Positions 11,190 through 22,440 of a stretch of DNA of 64,000 nt are shown in pieces (position 1 is the stretch's first letter; the number at the start of each line of letters is the position of its first letter). The position numbers were made by a program, and so were the translations under genes. This DNA is from Clonostachys chloroleuca (taxonomy: Eukaryota; Ascomycota; Sordariomycetes; Hypocreales; Bionectriaceae). The stretch spans positions 11,656,001-11,720,000 of the forward strand of contig JBANAY010000004.1 of the NCBI GenBank assembly GCA_037952775.1. The letters run 5' to 3'. The notes below the pieces were generated by a model that was given only the letters and a program-made list of their open reading frames with translations, was not told the origin of the DNA and ran no database searches.

Positions 11190-13259
11190 ATGAGGGTGAC
11201 TGGTGATCACAGTTCCGGTGGTTCTACCCCAGCTCAGGATATTCGTTCCGAGTCTGACGGGGAAAAGGTACCGCAAGGAAGCCATGCCCATCTTGAGCAC
11301 ACCGCATTGGAACATGACCCTGACGAGCTCAATGATGTCCACAACAAACTCACCAAGGAGACGATACTCGCTTGTATTGTATGACCATACTGACCTCCAA
11401 AGAAGTTACTTGACAACGGAATGCTGATCTTTAATGTTCTAGGCTATTGCCGGTCAAATCAATGCGTATGTTATGAGCCTGTTGATTCCATCGACGACCT
11501 TGTCGTATATAAATCAGGAGCTTGGGCCGAGCCCCTACTACTCTTGGATCACCATCGTCTGGCAACTGGGTGGCTCCATCATTGTTTCCATTAGCGGTCG
11601 TTTGTCCGATATCTTTGGCCGTCGGTATTTCATGATTACAGGTGCTTCGATATCGATAGTAGGGTGCCTCGTTGGTGCGAACGGCAAGAGTATTGATATG
11701 ATGATCGCGAGCGGAACTCTTTTTGGAATAGGCTCCGGATTCCAAGAAATGGCCTATGCTTGCATTCAGGAAATGCTACCTAATAAGCACAGAATGGTAG
11801 GAGTTGGTAAGTGACACTCGCTGTTTCAGGGTTGGTTTTAGGGTAGAGAGACTTACATTGGATATCAGGTCTCCTCGACATCTCCCTCGCTATAGCGTTT
11901 AGCAGCCCGGCCATCGCATATTGCTTCATCGCCTTCCATGACATCGGTTGGAGGGGTGCTTACTGGTATATGTTCACATGGCATGTCGTCGCATTTCTTT
12001 TCCTCTGGATCTTCTACCGTCCTCCTGACTTCAAGATGAAGCACCGCCACGATGGGAAGACAAAGATGCAGCTGCTTGCCGAACTTGACTATGTAGGCAT
12101 CTTCCTCTTCATAACTGGAGGGGTACTCTTCCTCTTGGGCATTAACTTTGGAGGGAGACAATATTCTTGGAATAGCGCAGCTACTATCACACCGATCATT
12201 CTTGGTATCAGCAGCTACGTCGCCCTTGGTTTCTGGGAGGTTTACTCGAACCAAAAGTATCCCCTTCTCCCGCCGAAGCTGTTTATGAAAGTTCGAGAGT
12301 TTGTGATGGTTATAGTGGTTTGCTTCGTTGGAGGAATGCTCTACTACAGCATGAACGTTCTCTGGCCGAGGCAATCTCAAACATTATTCGTGGGTGCGGA
12401 CCAGCCGATTCTCCGAGGCGGCTATGCGACATTCTTCTCGATCGGAAGTTGGTGTGAGTATTCTTCTAGTAGGATCTTCGTTGACGGTTCGGATTACTGA
12501 CTTTGTGCAAAGTGGGAGGCGTCACAACCGTCTTCGTCTGCTCGTGGTTGGGCCATGAGAAGTGGCAACTAGTATTCTTCATGGTCGTTCAGACAGCCCT
12601 CATCGGTTCTCTTTCTTCGGTCGGGGTGGACGATCGAGTTCAGGCCATTGTGACGCTCATTATCGGTTCTGCCATGGTCACGGCTCCTCAGCTGGTATCT
12701 TTCGCGATGTTGTCACTAGGCCTAGAGGACCAATCAGACATGTAAGACTAGCTTCAAGGGACTCCCAAGATGTATTAAGGATAGTGAAAGCGGAATACTA
12801 ATGAATGGGTATAGTGGTATTGCTGTCGGTCTTGCGGGAACATTTCGACTGCTTGGCGGTGCGGTCGCTACAGCCATCTACTCCGCCATTTTGTCAAGCA
12901 AACTCAGCCAGGCCCTCCCTGGCCAGATGACTGTGGCTATCGAAGATTCAGATGTATCGTTCTCGAGTTCTCTCCTCAAGGGGCTGGTCACAGCTGCAGC
13001 GACCAACACCAAAGCAGCCTTCTCGGCGATCGAAGGAGCAACCCCTCGACTTGTTGAGCTAGCTCTGTATCACACAAAGCTTGCAAACGTAGAAGCGTTT
13101 AGACTCGTGTATCTGGTTGCTATTGGGTTCGGGGGTTTGGCCACTTTCTGTGCGTTCTGTACAGTGAGCATCGACAGCCACTTGAAGAATAGCTCGAGGG
13201 CGATTGTGTTGAAGAACGAGATCAAGGGGGACGAGGACAAAACTGCACAAGCGGCATAG
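11190..13259 (+). CDS. MFS transporter of the TRI12/DHA2-like drug:H+ antiporter type
   Basis: Five exons: 11190-11378, 11443-11806, 11869-12453, 12513-12741 and 12815-13259 (603 aa). A hydrophilic N-terminus of about 60 residues precedes roughly 14 hydrophobic segments. MFS motif A is visible as GRLSDIFGRRYFM between the second and third membrane segments, and a motif C-like glycine-rich stretch occurs at GSGFQEMAYACIQE. Overall layout and length fit the TRI12 family (trichothecene-type and siderophore-type efflux or uptake pumps of the plasma membrane); the substrate cannot be told. The intron 3 acceptor is AAG, weaker than usual, but it is the only one that keeps the frame. The last intron has a TACTAAT branch site at about 12796. 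No biosynthetic genes sit beside it, so a role in a toxin cluster is not supported. Confidence 0.88.
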
Positions 13260-13963
13260 AATGGCTTTATTAATATTGAATTGGGGTAGATGTGAGCATG
13301 TGTGAGTAAATACTGGTTTTCAGGTAAATCTGGCCCGTTAGCACGCAATGGACTGATGAGTGAACTTGCCTTAGAAAGCTAGAACAATAACAAGAGTGGT
13401 AATATATTTCACCTTGTTATCGAACGTCGTAATTTTATTTCATGATGTTACCTGACGCTCGTTCGCCCAGGATTTGACCACTCTCTGCTATGAAAGGGGT
13501 TGTGAAGAAACGGGTGGGGTTTGTTGGCAGCTGCACAGGAGTGTTCGTCGACGAAGGCTGGCCATTTGACGGCCGTGTCAGTCACTTTCCCCCAGCTCCT
13601 TGCGCCACGCCCTGGGAAGACAGTCGACTCTGTTATGTTAGGTACTAAAGCAACTTCAGATTTGAGTCTGGACTTCCCAACATTTCCAGTCATCATCACA
13701 CAATCGTTTCTGGATTTCTCTCTCTCCTCCAACTTCCTGGTAAGTTTGACAATGGTCGGTTTATAATTTCACTCGCATACATTCCGGACTCCCCCTTCCC
13801 TTCTTCAATCTCGACTTCTACCTCTGCTGTCTCGTTGTTTTTCGGTCGTTGCTTCGTCTTTCCTCGTCGTCACCTCCCTCCCCGCTAGTCGTCATCCAAG
13901 TTCTTCTCGCTGACTAGGTTTCCAGTTTCGCTAATACAAGTCAGAAAAATAGCGAAAGAAACA
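13260..13963. promoter_or_regulatory. Intergenic with strongly pyrimidine-rich leader
   Basis: The stretch 13785-13920 is dominated by C and T runs (ctttcctcgtcgtcacctcc-like), as in highly transcribed fungal promoters. It ends 44 bp before the start codon at 13964. The remainder is the 3' flank of the MFS gene. Confidence 0.4.
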
Positions 13964-14585
13964 ATGGGTGACAACGTAACTCCCTACCTCGAGCCGGTAG
14001 TGCCTTCCTGCTGGCTTCCCGTTGTCCATGCGAGATCCTTGCAGAGGCTCTCAAGAGCCATCGGGCGGTCTGTGCCCATCGAAGACATGTTCATCGACGA
14101 AGATGGCCTGTTGAGTTGGGAGGGCCGTCGGGGAAACGTCGTCCAAAAGCAGGCCAGCCTGCTAGTAGGGCTGGTCCTGGCTCGCATCGGCGAGGAGGGA
14201 GGCGAGACGGAGGATGTGAGTCTCGATGTCATCGCCCGCCAAGGAAACAGGAGGCTTTCCGAGGCCTGGCTCCAAGGTATCCGTCCTGAAGAAATGACAA
14301 TTGGTCGTGATCTCCTTCCTGTGTGGCCTTCCTTCGGCCTGGTCGTCTTGCCGCCTATTCCTACCCCCCTCCTGTCCTTCGGTGGCTTGACAGGCTCGTT
14401 CACTACCGTAAGTGTTATTACTGTTCTTCTTTTCTTCGAGATGATTCTGATTATACCTTCTTCGTTGTTAGGACTGCTCTTGGTCGAGATTTTCCGAGAG
14501 ATGCCAGAGACCTTGTGGTGCTTGTGGCTATTGTCGTCCAACTTGGCTGCCTGATTTCTCATTTTTGATTTTCGTTGTGTTGTGA
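13964..14585 (+). CDS. Hypothetical protein, unrecognised; probable one-intron gene
   Basis: The start at 13964 has a good context (GAAACAATGGGT) behind a CT-rich leader. The first 148 codons (13964-14407) look coding and contain a conserved-looking amphipathic core (SLLVGLVLARIGEEG). At 14408 there is a GTAAGT donor, with a TTGTTAG acceptor ending at 14471. Splicing gives a 185-aa protein whose last 37 residues contain five cysteines (CSWSRFSERCQRPCGACGYC), ending at TGA 14583-14585. Unspliced, the frame would run to 14554 (196 aa) with a hydrophobic tail. Which form is real cannot be decided from sequence alone. I do not recognise a family. Confidence 0.5.
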
Positions 14586-16038
14586 CTCAGGTCGGTGTCT
14601 GCGTTGCTTTTTATCTGTGGAAAATACCAGAGAGAGCTTCTGCTGGTCGGATCTGGGTCGGTTTGGCGTTGTCGGTGGGGTTCAAGTGTTGCTTTTCTGT
14701 CTTTACTCGTCGACGTAGGTTTCTCTATCGGCGAGTTTCACCAATAATGTTGATTTATGTGGCCCCTGATTTAAGAAACCTTCATCGTTAGCGTAGTGAT
14801 GGCCCATGGTGATTGTTAGATGTTGGAATGCTGTATGGGCAATCGGACTCCTCCCTGTCCAACCAAAACAAAAAAAGATACCCCGGGACGAGTACCATTC
14901 CCCTCCCCTTGGCAGACGGGTAGATACCGAATCGTACGAATCTTCGGGACTGCAAATTTAACACTGAGTTGTCAAAACCCGTGTATCAGAAGTGAGGTGG
15001 AGGGGGTGGCTTGTGTCAGATGGCGGGTTCTTGCATATTCACCTGCATGGGAAGTACTCAGCCCGAGATTTGAAGGGATAAGGGCTTTCTAGAGCTAGAA
15101 TAGTGAAATGGATCTCATTGATGATTTGAATACTAGGAACTAAGCTGATCTGCAGTCAGTAGAGGCTGCCTCCTTCCAAGCTGACCTGTTTGGCCGCGTG
15201 GACGTCTCTTCCAGCTTATGACTGACGAAACATCCCCCTAGCCCAGCTTCAATATAGGTTATGCTAGTTTGTATTTCTTTCATGAACGCTTAAGCCCTCG
15301 AATTTTCAGAACCATCGGGTATGAACAACTGGTTGGCGTGTGGACACCATGGATAGGTACTTAGATTAGCTGCAGCCAACCAAGAGAATGAACTGTCGTC
15401 CTACCCTACTCTTTAGGCTTCCATCTCCTCCTCTATTGAAAGTGACGATACAGCAATATGTACCCAATGGATCAACGTGGGTATGAAATTAAGCAAGCTA
15501 TCACAGCAGCTACCCGTAAGTCCCGCGAAGTCCCGCGAAGTCGAAATTATGCCGTTTTGCAATCTGAGTACGTATACCGAAACGAAACCAACTATGAAAT
15601 TCCATTCCTGTATTATTTTACCAATTGCATCGTTGTTTAGACGGGGTTATTGGCCCATACTCGTCCTTTCTCTTCCGGGGGCAGGGAAATATCTCTACGT
15701 AATCGAGAACATCTCATGGCATGTGGCCAATTAGCACCTGTGGTACTTAGAGAAGGTATTCATTTATCTGCTTGACCTTTACTTTGTCTTTCTTGGCACT
15801 AATTACGTCGTACAGTAAGGCCTGAGCGATGAAGAGTAACAGTAACAATAACAGTAACAGGCATATCCCTCAGCCCACGAATACTTAAACCCCCCTCGAC
15901 CAACCCTTTTAAAACCCTTCGCTGTATTACTTTCTGTATCGTTGGACGAGTCATCAGACTGAAATTCGTCCGGAAGCTTACCATTTCACATTCTGTCTAC
16001 CTTATCATAGCGTCAGGCCTCCTCAAAATCATTCGAAG
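14586..16038. other. Intergenic 1.45 kb
   Basis: No supported gene. It contains a direct repeat of gtcccgcgaa at about 15519-15538 and a short interrupted hexamer array (aacagt/aacaat) at about 15837-15860. Confidence 0.5.
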
Positions 16039-17363
16039 ATGTATGGGCAAATGGTACAAAGGCGCAAAACACCGCCAAGAGTTCAGCCGACGTTTCAACA
16101 CCATCAAGTAGCTTCCGCAGTTTCACTGATGGTGCAAGAACAAGACAACGATGGGGATACGGTCCTGGAGCTGGACCACCCAGACTCCCCTCTCTGCATT
16201 ACACCTGATGCAAAGGAGTATGCATACTACGTTTTCGACGATCTCAAGCATGAACGTAACCGAAGCTCCGAGGATGTTGTGAGACGAGAGTGTGCTTGGT
16301 GGCAAGAAGCCGCTCTGGTGGATTCATATCCAAGTCTCAAAATGAAAACCACGATGCTAGTTTCAATGGACAAGCTTCGATCGGCTACGAAATATTTTGA
16401 ACGTCAATTCTCTCTTTGCGCACCGATTCGGGACGTTAGCATCGAATGGGAAAGCGGCCTGGGAGGTACGAAGAGGATGTTGAACGTCGTCTCGGCCTGT
16501 GGATGGGATAAGAGAGCCATGACGATTCTCATGACGGCTATAAATAGCGAGGATGGCATTGATTTCAAAGACTTAAGCAGGCTACCACCATCCCCAAATG
16601 ACCTTCACACGGATTTTGAACTAGCTCTGATGCTAGAGTATTATGGATGCCATGAGAAGTTGAGGAGAATGATCCGCCCCCTTACCTTGGCCTTGGGGAA
16701 GAAACGCCCCAGCAATGTGGAAATGTCTCATTCCCTTAGGAAATATGCGACAATTGCTTGCGTTTTCAAGGACGTGGATCTGATCCAGAAGGTGTTTTCC
16801 ACACTCGTCCACGATAGCATTTGCCCTTTCGATCCGTACAACCTGCCGATCAGCACCAACTTGCTCGGTAGGTTTTCTTCTCTCTTCTCTCTCCTCCGTG
16901 AGCTTTCTTGTTTCACTCGGATGTGCTGACGAGATAATGCGGTGAAGATGTCGTTGCGCATACTCGACATCGGCTATTTACCCTATTACTAAAAGACTTG
17001 AGAAAATTGCAGCATCAGGCTCGCAGTGACCGTCCTGCCCATTTCTGTAACAAAAAGTGCGTTGACTCTTTTCTCAGTGCTCTCCGGGCATACGAGAATG
17101 AATATCCGACAATGTCCATTGAACCATCCACTAGCGAGAGTCTTACTGGCAAGGATATTTCCTTGTTCAGAAGCTACAGGTCCATGCGGCGCCTGATTGA
17201 CGCTCAGGCTCGGTGTGAGGGACGAGGGAGGAGTTGCAGGCTGTACAGGCACTTGAGATCAGTGCGCGGTAAATGTAAGGAGCTGATCTCCACATCCTCC
17301 AAGCGCGCAGTAGCTAAAGTCTCCGAGGAGCCACGCTCGTGGGATGATCCGTTCGAGGGTTAG
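16039..17363 (+). CDS. Hypothetical protein, BTB-protein-like start, unrecognised function
   Basis: Two exons, 16039-16867 and 16948-17363 (414 aa). The join is GTAGGT to TGAAG at 16947 and yields LLDVVAHTRHRLF; the reading frame is open throughout both exons. Residues 35-55 (DNDGDTVLELDHPDSPLCIT) resemble the opening strand-turn-strand of fungal BTB/POZ proteins (GDxxLxLD). The rest is mixed helical with no motif I recognise, plus a basic C-terminal third. It could be a lineage-specific member of the many fungal BTB-like proteins. No membrane segment or signal peptide is visible. The start may lie at the second Met; no upstream exon was found. Confidence 0.6.
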
Positions 17364-18530
17364 ATTCGAGGAGCAAATAAGGCTATGTCGGTTTGCGTTG
17401 CATGTTACGACCTATGTACCTAGATGAACGCAGAGAAATGGAGAATGTACTTGGCTGTCTGTGTTTTCTTCTTCACAATTCAGATCCATGGCTGGGCGTC
17501 GAGACTTGGCTAGTGTTGATCTGCTTCAGCCTACAAACAACATAAAATTTTTTTTCGAGCAAGATCTAGAAGACAATTTATGGCACATGGAGCATGTTGT
17601 TAAGGTGTCTGGCAAGAATTTTGCATGGCTCACACTTCTAAGTAGCAAGACGCCGTTGGGGTGGCTTGCCACAGCTGGAAGTACCGGCATAAGGCTACAT
17701 GTCTAGTTCTATTTTGCCCACCCGCTTCACTACCAGTAGACATTGCCCTCTGGGCTAGTAGCTCTGGGCTTGCCACAGGACTGATCTTCTCACAAATGCT
17801 AATAAAGGGACTGCAAGGTGAGAGGGGTGGCTGGGCCTGCCGAGAAAGCAGCTGGCAGCCCACAACTACTCAAGTCAACGTCACCTAAATTTACCTAGGC
17901 AGCCAAACTCTGAAAGGCATGCGTAAGATGCTGGATTCACACAACGAACGTATTATTCAGTCATAGATGCAAGGCCCACTTTGAGGCCTCTATCGTCAGG
18001 TTTCAAAGGGTGTGACCTTGACCAGCATACTATCACCAGTGCTGAACAGAAGCAGCTAGTCATCTCAATGACTTGGATGTGTACTCTAATCATTTGGAAA
18101 TTTGCCTTCTCATTGTAGGTGATGATTTGGTGCAATTCACCGTCACAAGCAAGGCGTAGGGTCAGGTGAGCCGGGTTATTGTTGGGTCCTGGGGTACGTA
18201 GGTCAGTCCCCCTCCCAGACTCACCTCGAGTATTGTGCGTCTGCTTTTTCTATTCCTCTCCCCATTTCCCTTTCTATTCAAGGTGAGGTATCAATGAGAT
18301 TAGTCTGAGCTCAGTAGCTCAGATTTTCTGCCTGTCGCCGGATGGGGACAAATAAATACTCTCCTCCCCCTCTCCAACCTGAACTCTTTCTTCCTTCTTC
18401 CACACTCATCTCCCCTTCCACTTGTTTCTTGTTTATCAGATGACGCATTCAGCCTTCAAACAAGCCTCTTGCTTTGATGGAAGAATCATCATCATCTTCT
18501 CATACACACACATCATCCCTTTATGTACAG
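17364..18530. promoter_or_regulatory. Intergenic; promoter-like segment at 18330-18440
   Basis: Most of the stretch has no coding signal. At about 18350 an AAATAAATA box is followed by a CT-rich run (18361-18420) and an ATG at 18440, the layout of a fungal core promoter. It leads directly into the tandem repeat array, so a noncoding or decayed transcription unit may start here. Confidence 0.3.
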
Positions 18531-19015
18531 GTTTGCTAATCAAGTGTCTCTCTAGATCACATAAAAAAACAACGAACTTCTCCTTTCCCGACGAGACCAA
18601 CCATTCATCTCGGCTTCACAAGCCACAGATAACTACAAATCACCATCCCTACATCTGCCTTGTTTGCATCACACTAATCAAGTGTCTAGATGACTTCAGA
18701 CTTTCAAAGGTCGCCGACTTTCTCTGGGTATCAGGCCAGCTGTTGCCGAACATCTCATTCTCATCCCTCAGTTTGTACCACGCTAATCAAATGTCTAGGT
18801 AGATTCAGACTTCCAAAGGTCGTTGACCTCCTCAGGGTATCCGGCTATCTGTGGCCAAAAATCTTATTCTCATCCCCTCAGATTGTACCACGCTAATCAG
18901 GTGAATAGGTGCTTTCCAAAGGTCACTGACCTTCTCCTGGCATTGGGCCACCTCAGGGCTAAATGAAACCCCCTTCCCAAAGTCTCAACTGCACACTAAT
19001 CAGATTTCTAGTTTT
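18531..19015. repeat. Degenerate tandem repeat, about 105-138 bp units
   Basis: Five copies of a CTAATCA-AxTGTCTAG-like word start at about 18536, 18674, 18783, 18893 and 18996, i.e. spacings of 138, 109, 110 and 103 bp. The second and third units align well along their length: both have ttcagact-t-ccaaaggtcg, then gggtatc-ggc, then tctcattctcatcc and ttgtaccac. The fourth is partial and the first and fifth keep little beyond the word. Two units can be translated in different frames to a similar peptide (TLIKCL-FRL-KV-D-L-VSG), which hints at descent from a coding or transcribed unit but does not prove it. Confidence 0.7.
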
Positions 19016-20770
19016 CCGCATCACGCGAGGCAACCTTGAACGCTGCACTCTCCAAAGCCCAAAGATCCAAATTATGGTGGCCGTTGCCAACATTTTTCAA
19101 GGTTAGTGATTAAGTTCCAGACATGCCCGGCTCTACCTCAGCTAACTCCTTCACAGCACACTGCGTTCTTCTTTCGAAGGATCGATATTGAACCCTGGTC
19201 CCGTGGTGGCTACCTTCATCCATCAAGTTAGTAAGTATTTCCTCTGCCCTCACTATTCTAGGCAATCTTACTGACATTGTTTTCAGACAGCCATAATCGG
19301 CCAAAATCAAACAGAGAGGTAATGAAGCTTTTGTCCAAACTTCTTGTTATTTTCCTACTTCACCTTTTCACTATGGAAATTTCCCAATCCTCATTTTCGG
19401 TCTTTTATTCTTCTTTTTTGACGGAGCGAGGAGAAGAGGGAAGGAGGGAGCCTGGAGGAGGGAAGCGGGGCAATCTGGGGGAATTTCTGAGGGAAAGGCA
19501 TTAGGGAAATATGGCCATTCAAGGAAGGGTTTATGGTGAGGAGGAGATGAGATCGAGAACAAAAAGAAAGTCAGTCAATGGTTCTTGGGCAGCATTCTTC
19601 AGTCAACATCAGGTTCTGAATCACAAAAAACTTGAAGCCCTAACTCTTGATTTACTGTGCAATGCCTTGTCTTTGGGTGAAGAAGTCTAGAGTGAATATC
19701 CTGAGAGGAGTTTGTCCTAATTTCAGCTTCTTGGGCCTCTCCTCTGATTCATTTTTGAGAGACCTCGTAGGAGTGGAAGGCTTTCTTTCTTAGGGTTGTC
19801 CTGGGCCGAGAGATGCACGAGGTTGATGTATTTACCATTGATGCTTGATGGCCAACTACTGATATGTGTGTCGTAAACAGGCTATTGGAAAGGTCAGCAC
19901 TTTGAGGTTATTGGCCTACTAGTATTTTCTCTCAGATGGTCTCTGAGAAGAGTCTTTGGGGAGTATGTATGTGGTAGTGGGTTTGGTTCCTTCGGACTTG
20001 GAGGTTACTGGAAATGCGCCTCAAGACATATTCCTTATGTCATCTTGATAACGATATTCGATATATCTATCACGTTCGGAGTCGACGGCCAAAGGATGAT
20101 GAATCGAATAGGCTGAAGGTTGTAGCAATGGGCAATCGTTCGGCAGCGGTATATTTTGGGACTTAGAACCGGGCGGTGTGCGAAAATAGCCTAGAAATAT
20201 GGGTTAACTGTCTGCTCCACGTCGGGGGGGCTTTAAGAGTACTGGCTCACGAGAATAAAATAGACTTAGAGTCAAGTGTATTGGCCATGTATAGAAATGT
20301 GTCATCGGTAAGAAGGGCGTATGATTATCGTAGTCCTGGGATTGTGAACAGAAGGAACTGATCTGACATCACCAAATATGACAGTCAATGTTGTCCAAGA
20401 GGCCACAAATCCTAATCTGAATCATGCAACCTATGCCTGTCAAATACCTGTAGTCAAGAGTGAGGAGAGAAGGTTCTTTTCGGTAAATGACCAAACGAGA
20501 AGACACCTCCGCAGGTTTGACGTTGTATCCTATAGTAGGCCATCAGCAAGAAGGATATGAAGAATCCGATGATTCGTTCTACTCGGAGAGACCTCGCTCC
20601 ACGTAGACAAGAGTCAAGGGCGCCGGGATGTTATTCGAAGTTCATGGCTGCTCTGCCTTCGGAGGCAAATTCCAATCTCTGGCAGATCGCATCACCACAC
20701 CCTCACGCTTTAAGGCCCCGATAGAAAGCCGAATGTAGTGAACGTAGATTCATACTGATGCCTAACACAT
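19016..20770. other. Gene-poor DNA, no gene seen
   Basis: Short frames only. Purine-rich tract near 19420-19480. No intact domain was found on either strand. Confidence 0.5.
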
Positions 20771-20777
20771 TATGACA

Positions 20778-21090
20778 TTAGTTTGAAGCTACCAGCTGGA
20801 TTCCTCTTTGCATCACCTTGAGAAGAGGAGCATTCAAAATCCCTGATGGGAAGAACGAGTCGAGATGGATCTGAAGCGTGTTTTCTTCGATATTCAGCTT
20901 CTTTGGCACGCGGAAGAGACATTTTAATGCCTACTTCTTGGGCAATAAGAATAAAATGCCAATGCCATTGGTTAGGCAGTCACACCCCCTCCGCAGGATG
21001 GTAGAAATAAGAACCAATCACTTCTGCAAGGGAGCGAAGTTCACGAGCAAGTATGGCATGTGGCATATGATGGTGAATAGAAGATGCAGG
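20778..21090 (-). pseudogene. Possible decayed coding relic, unidentified
   Basis: On the minus strand one frame reads as about 100 protein-like codons broken by only two stops (TGA near 21028 and TAG at 20931-20933). It includes FRVPKKLNIEENTLQIHLDS and NAPLLKVMQRGIQLVAS. Stops of the TGA/TAG kind at what may have been CGA/CAG codons would fit C-to-T decay. I do not recognise the family and this may be chance. Confidence 0.25.
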
Positions 21091-21599
21091 AAGGGCTTGG
21101 GTAGATGATGCATAAGTCAGCGAGGAGTTCTCTGTGGTGTTTAAGCAAGCGAGCATGCCATGGAAGAAGAGAGTAAATTTCAAAAGGTACAATGGGCAGA
21201 TGGGTATCACTCGTGGTAAAGGTCAGATCCCAGTTGGTAATAGAGGAATTTCCAGTGCTGGATACTTGACAGAGGCGGGCTGCACGAGGAGAGATGTGCC
21301 CAAGCGTCAGCCCTGAGTCCTCCAGGTGGGTCGTGCTACCTTGTACTCATGCAACAACAGGAAAGCAAAAGCATACTTTTCTTTTTCTTGGGGAATATGG
21401 CTGCTGCATTACGAATTCAACAAACTACTATTCAGATACAGGTGTCTTGATTCTGGTAGCTGGTATTTTTTCTTTTTTTCTTCGCTCGATCCTTGCCTAC
21501 TTACCGGATAGGGTGCACTTCCTTCTCGTCGACGCACTTGGCTGCTGACTCGTCGACATCTTCTTTGGCCAATCCCTAAGCAAAGCATCCTTTGTGTTC
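21091..21599. other. Gene-poor DNA between two relics
   Basis: No supported gene. A plus frame at 21294-21548 (84 codons, hydrophobic middle) has no recognisable content. Confidence 0.45.
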
Positions 21600-22440
21600 A
21601 AATTAACTTTGGCTCTTCAGATTCGATGATAGTTCAGGGCGAACTTCTCTTCGTCTCGGCCAAGCTAAAAGCTGACGGCTCTCCCAGAATGAGCACTTTG
21701 CCTAGCAACACGCCACGAGCCGACCACACGTTAATTCCATTGCCACATCCGCTGTACACGTTTCCATATGTGTCACATTTGATCTTTTTAGGCATTATTG
21801 TGTTGGCGAGTGCAAATAATCGACGGCTGGTAAGAAAAGGCTGACCATGATAGGATTTTACGTCGGAAGCATAGCGTCAACAAAGCCAGCGTTTATCGTG
21901 TGTGTGCAACACCCACCCAGCTTGAAAAGTTTGTTGGTAAGCATCTGGATGGATTTATCTTGCATGGAGGCTGCCAGACTAAAATTCCCTGAAGACTGGC
22001 CGTGCTGTTGATCTGTGTCGGCAATATAGACCGTCTTCTCATCAGTTGAAAAGCAGATGCGGTTAGGATGCCCGAAACTATCTACTACAGATTCAACGCC
22101 TTTGTTCTAGGGACAGATCGATACACACCGGCCGGCAGACTCAGTTTAGGGCGAAATCCTTGCTCGAAACCGGTCCTTAATTCTGTGAACCAGATGCTGC
22201 CATTGATGTCATTAACAGAGTTGAAAGGTCGACCAAGATAGTTCGTCATCACTAGCAAAGTTTGACGTGATGAGGCTCACCAGCTTTTATTTCAAACAGA
22301 CCATTCGGTTTACGAAGAGATCCCTGGCTGCAGAAAAGGATGCCACCCTACTAGTTTACTCCGCCATTGCCCATTTCGATCCGGCACGGGTGAATCACTG
22401 CTAAACAGCGTCTTTCGTTCCATTTCCAAGAGTAATCTTC
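21600..22440 (-). pseudogene. SMP-30/gluconolactonase-like (lactonohydrolase) pseudogene
   Basis: Read on the minus strand from right to left, four blocks in correct family order are scattered over different frames. At 22383-22261 there is MGNGGVN, two adjacent stops, then GGILFCSQG and PNGLFEI. At 22261-22110 there is NYLGRPFNSVND followed by GSIWFTE and GFEQGFRPK. At 22105-21905 there is GVESVVDSFGHPNRICFS and DEKTVYIADT. At 21800-21620 there is IKCDTYGNVYSGCGNG and VWSARGVLLGK. These match the beta-propeller core of fungal SMP-30/lactonase enzymes. At least two frameshifts, the double TAG near 22343-22348 and a later TGA (codon at 21636-21638) make it non-functional. The N-terminal part is not recognisable, so the true boundary may reach about 22.9 kb. 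Confidence 0.8.

Noticed and set aside
13984..14562. 192-codon minus frame
   Set aside because: Overlaps the plus gene at 13964, which has the better start context and leader; the minus translation is Ser/Arg/Pro-rich and featureless.
18422..18802. 126-codon plus frame over the tandem repeat
   Set aside because: The repeat units shift frame relative to each other, so an intact protein is unlikely; described as a repeat instead.
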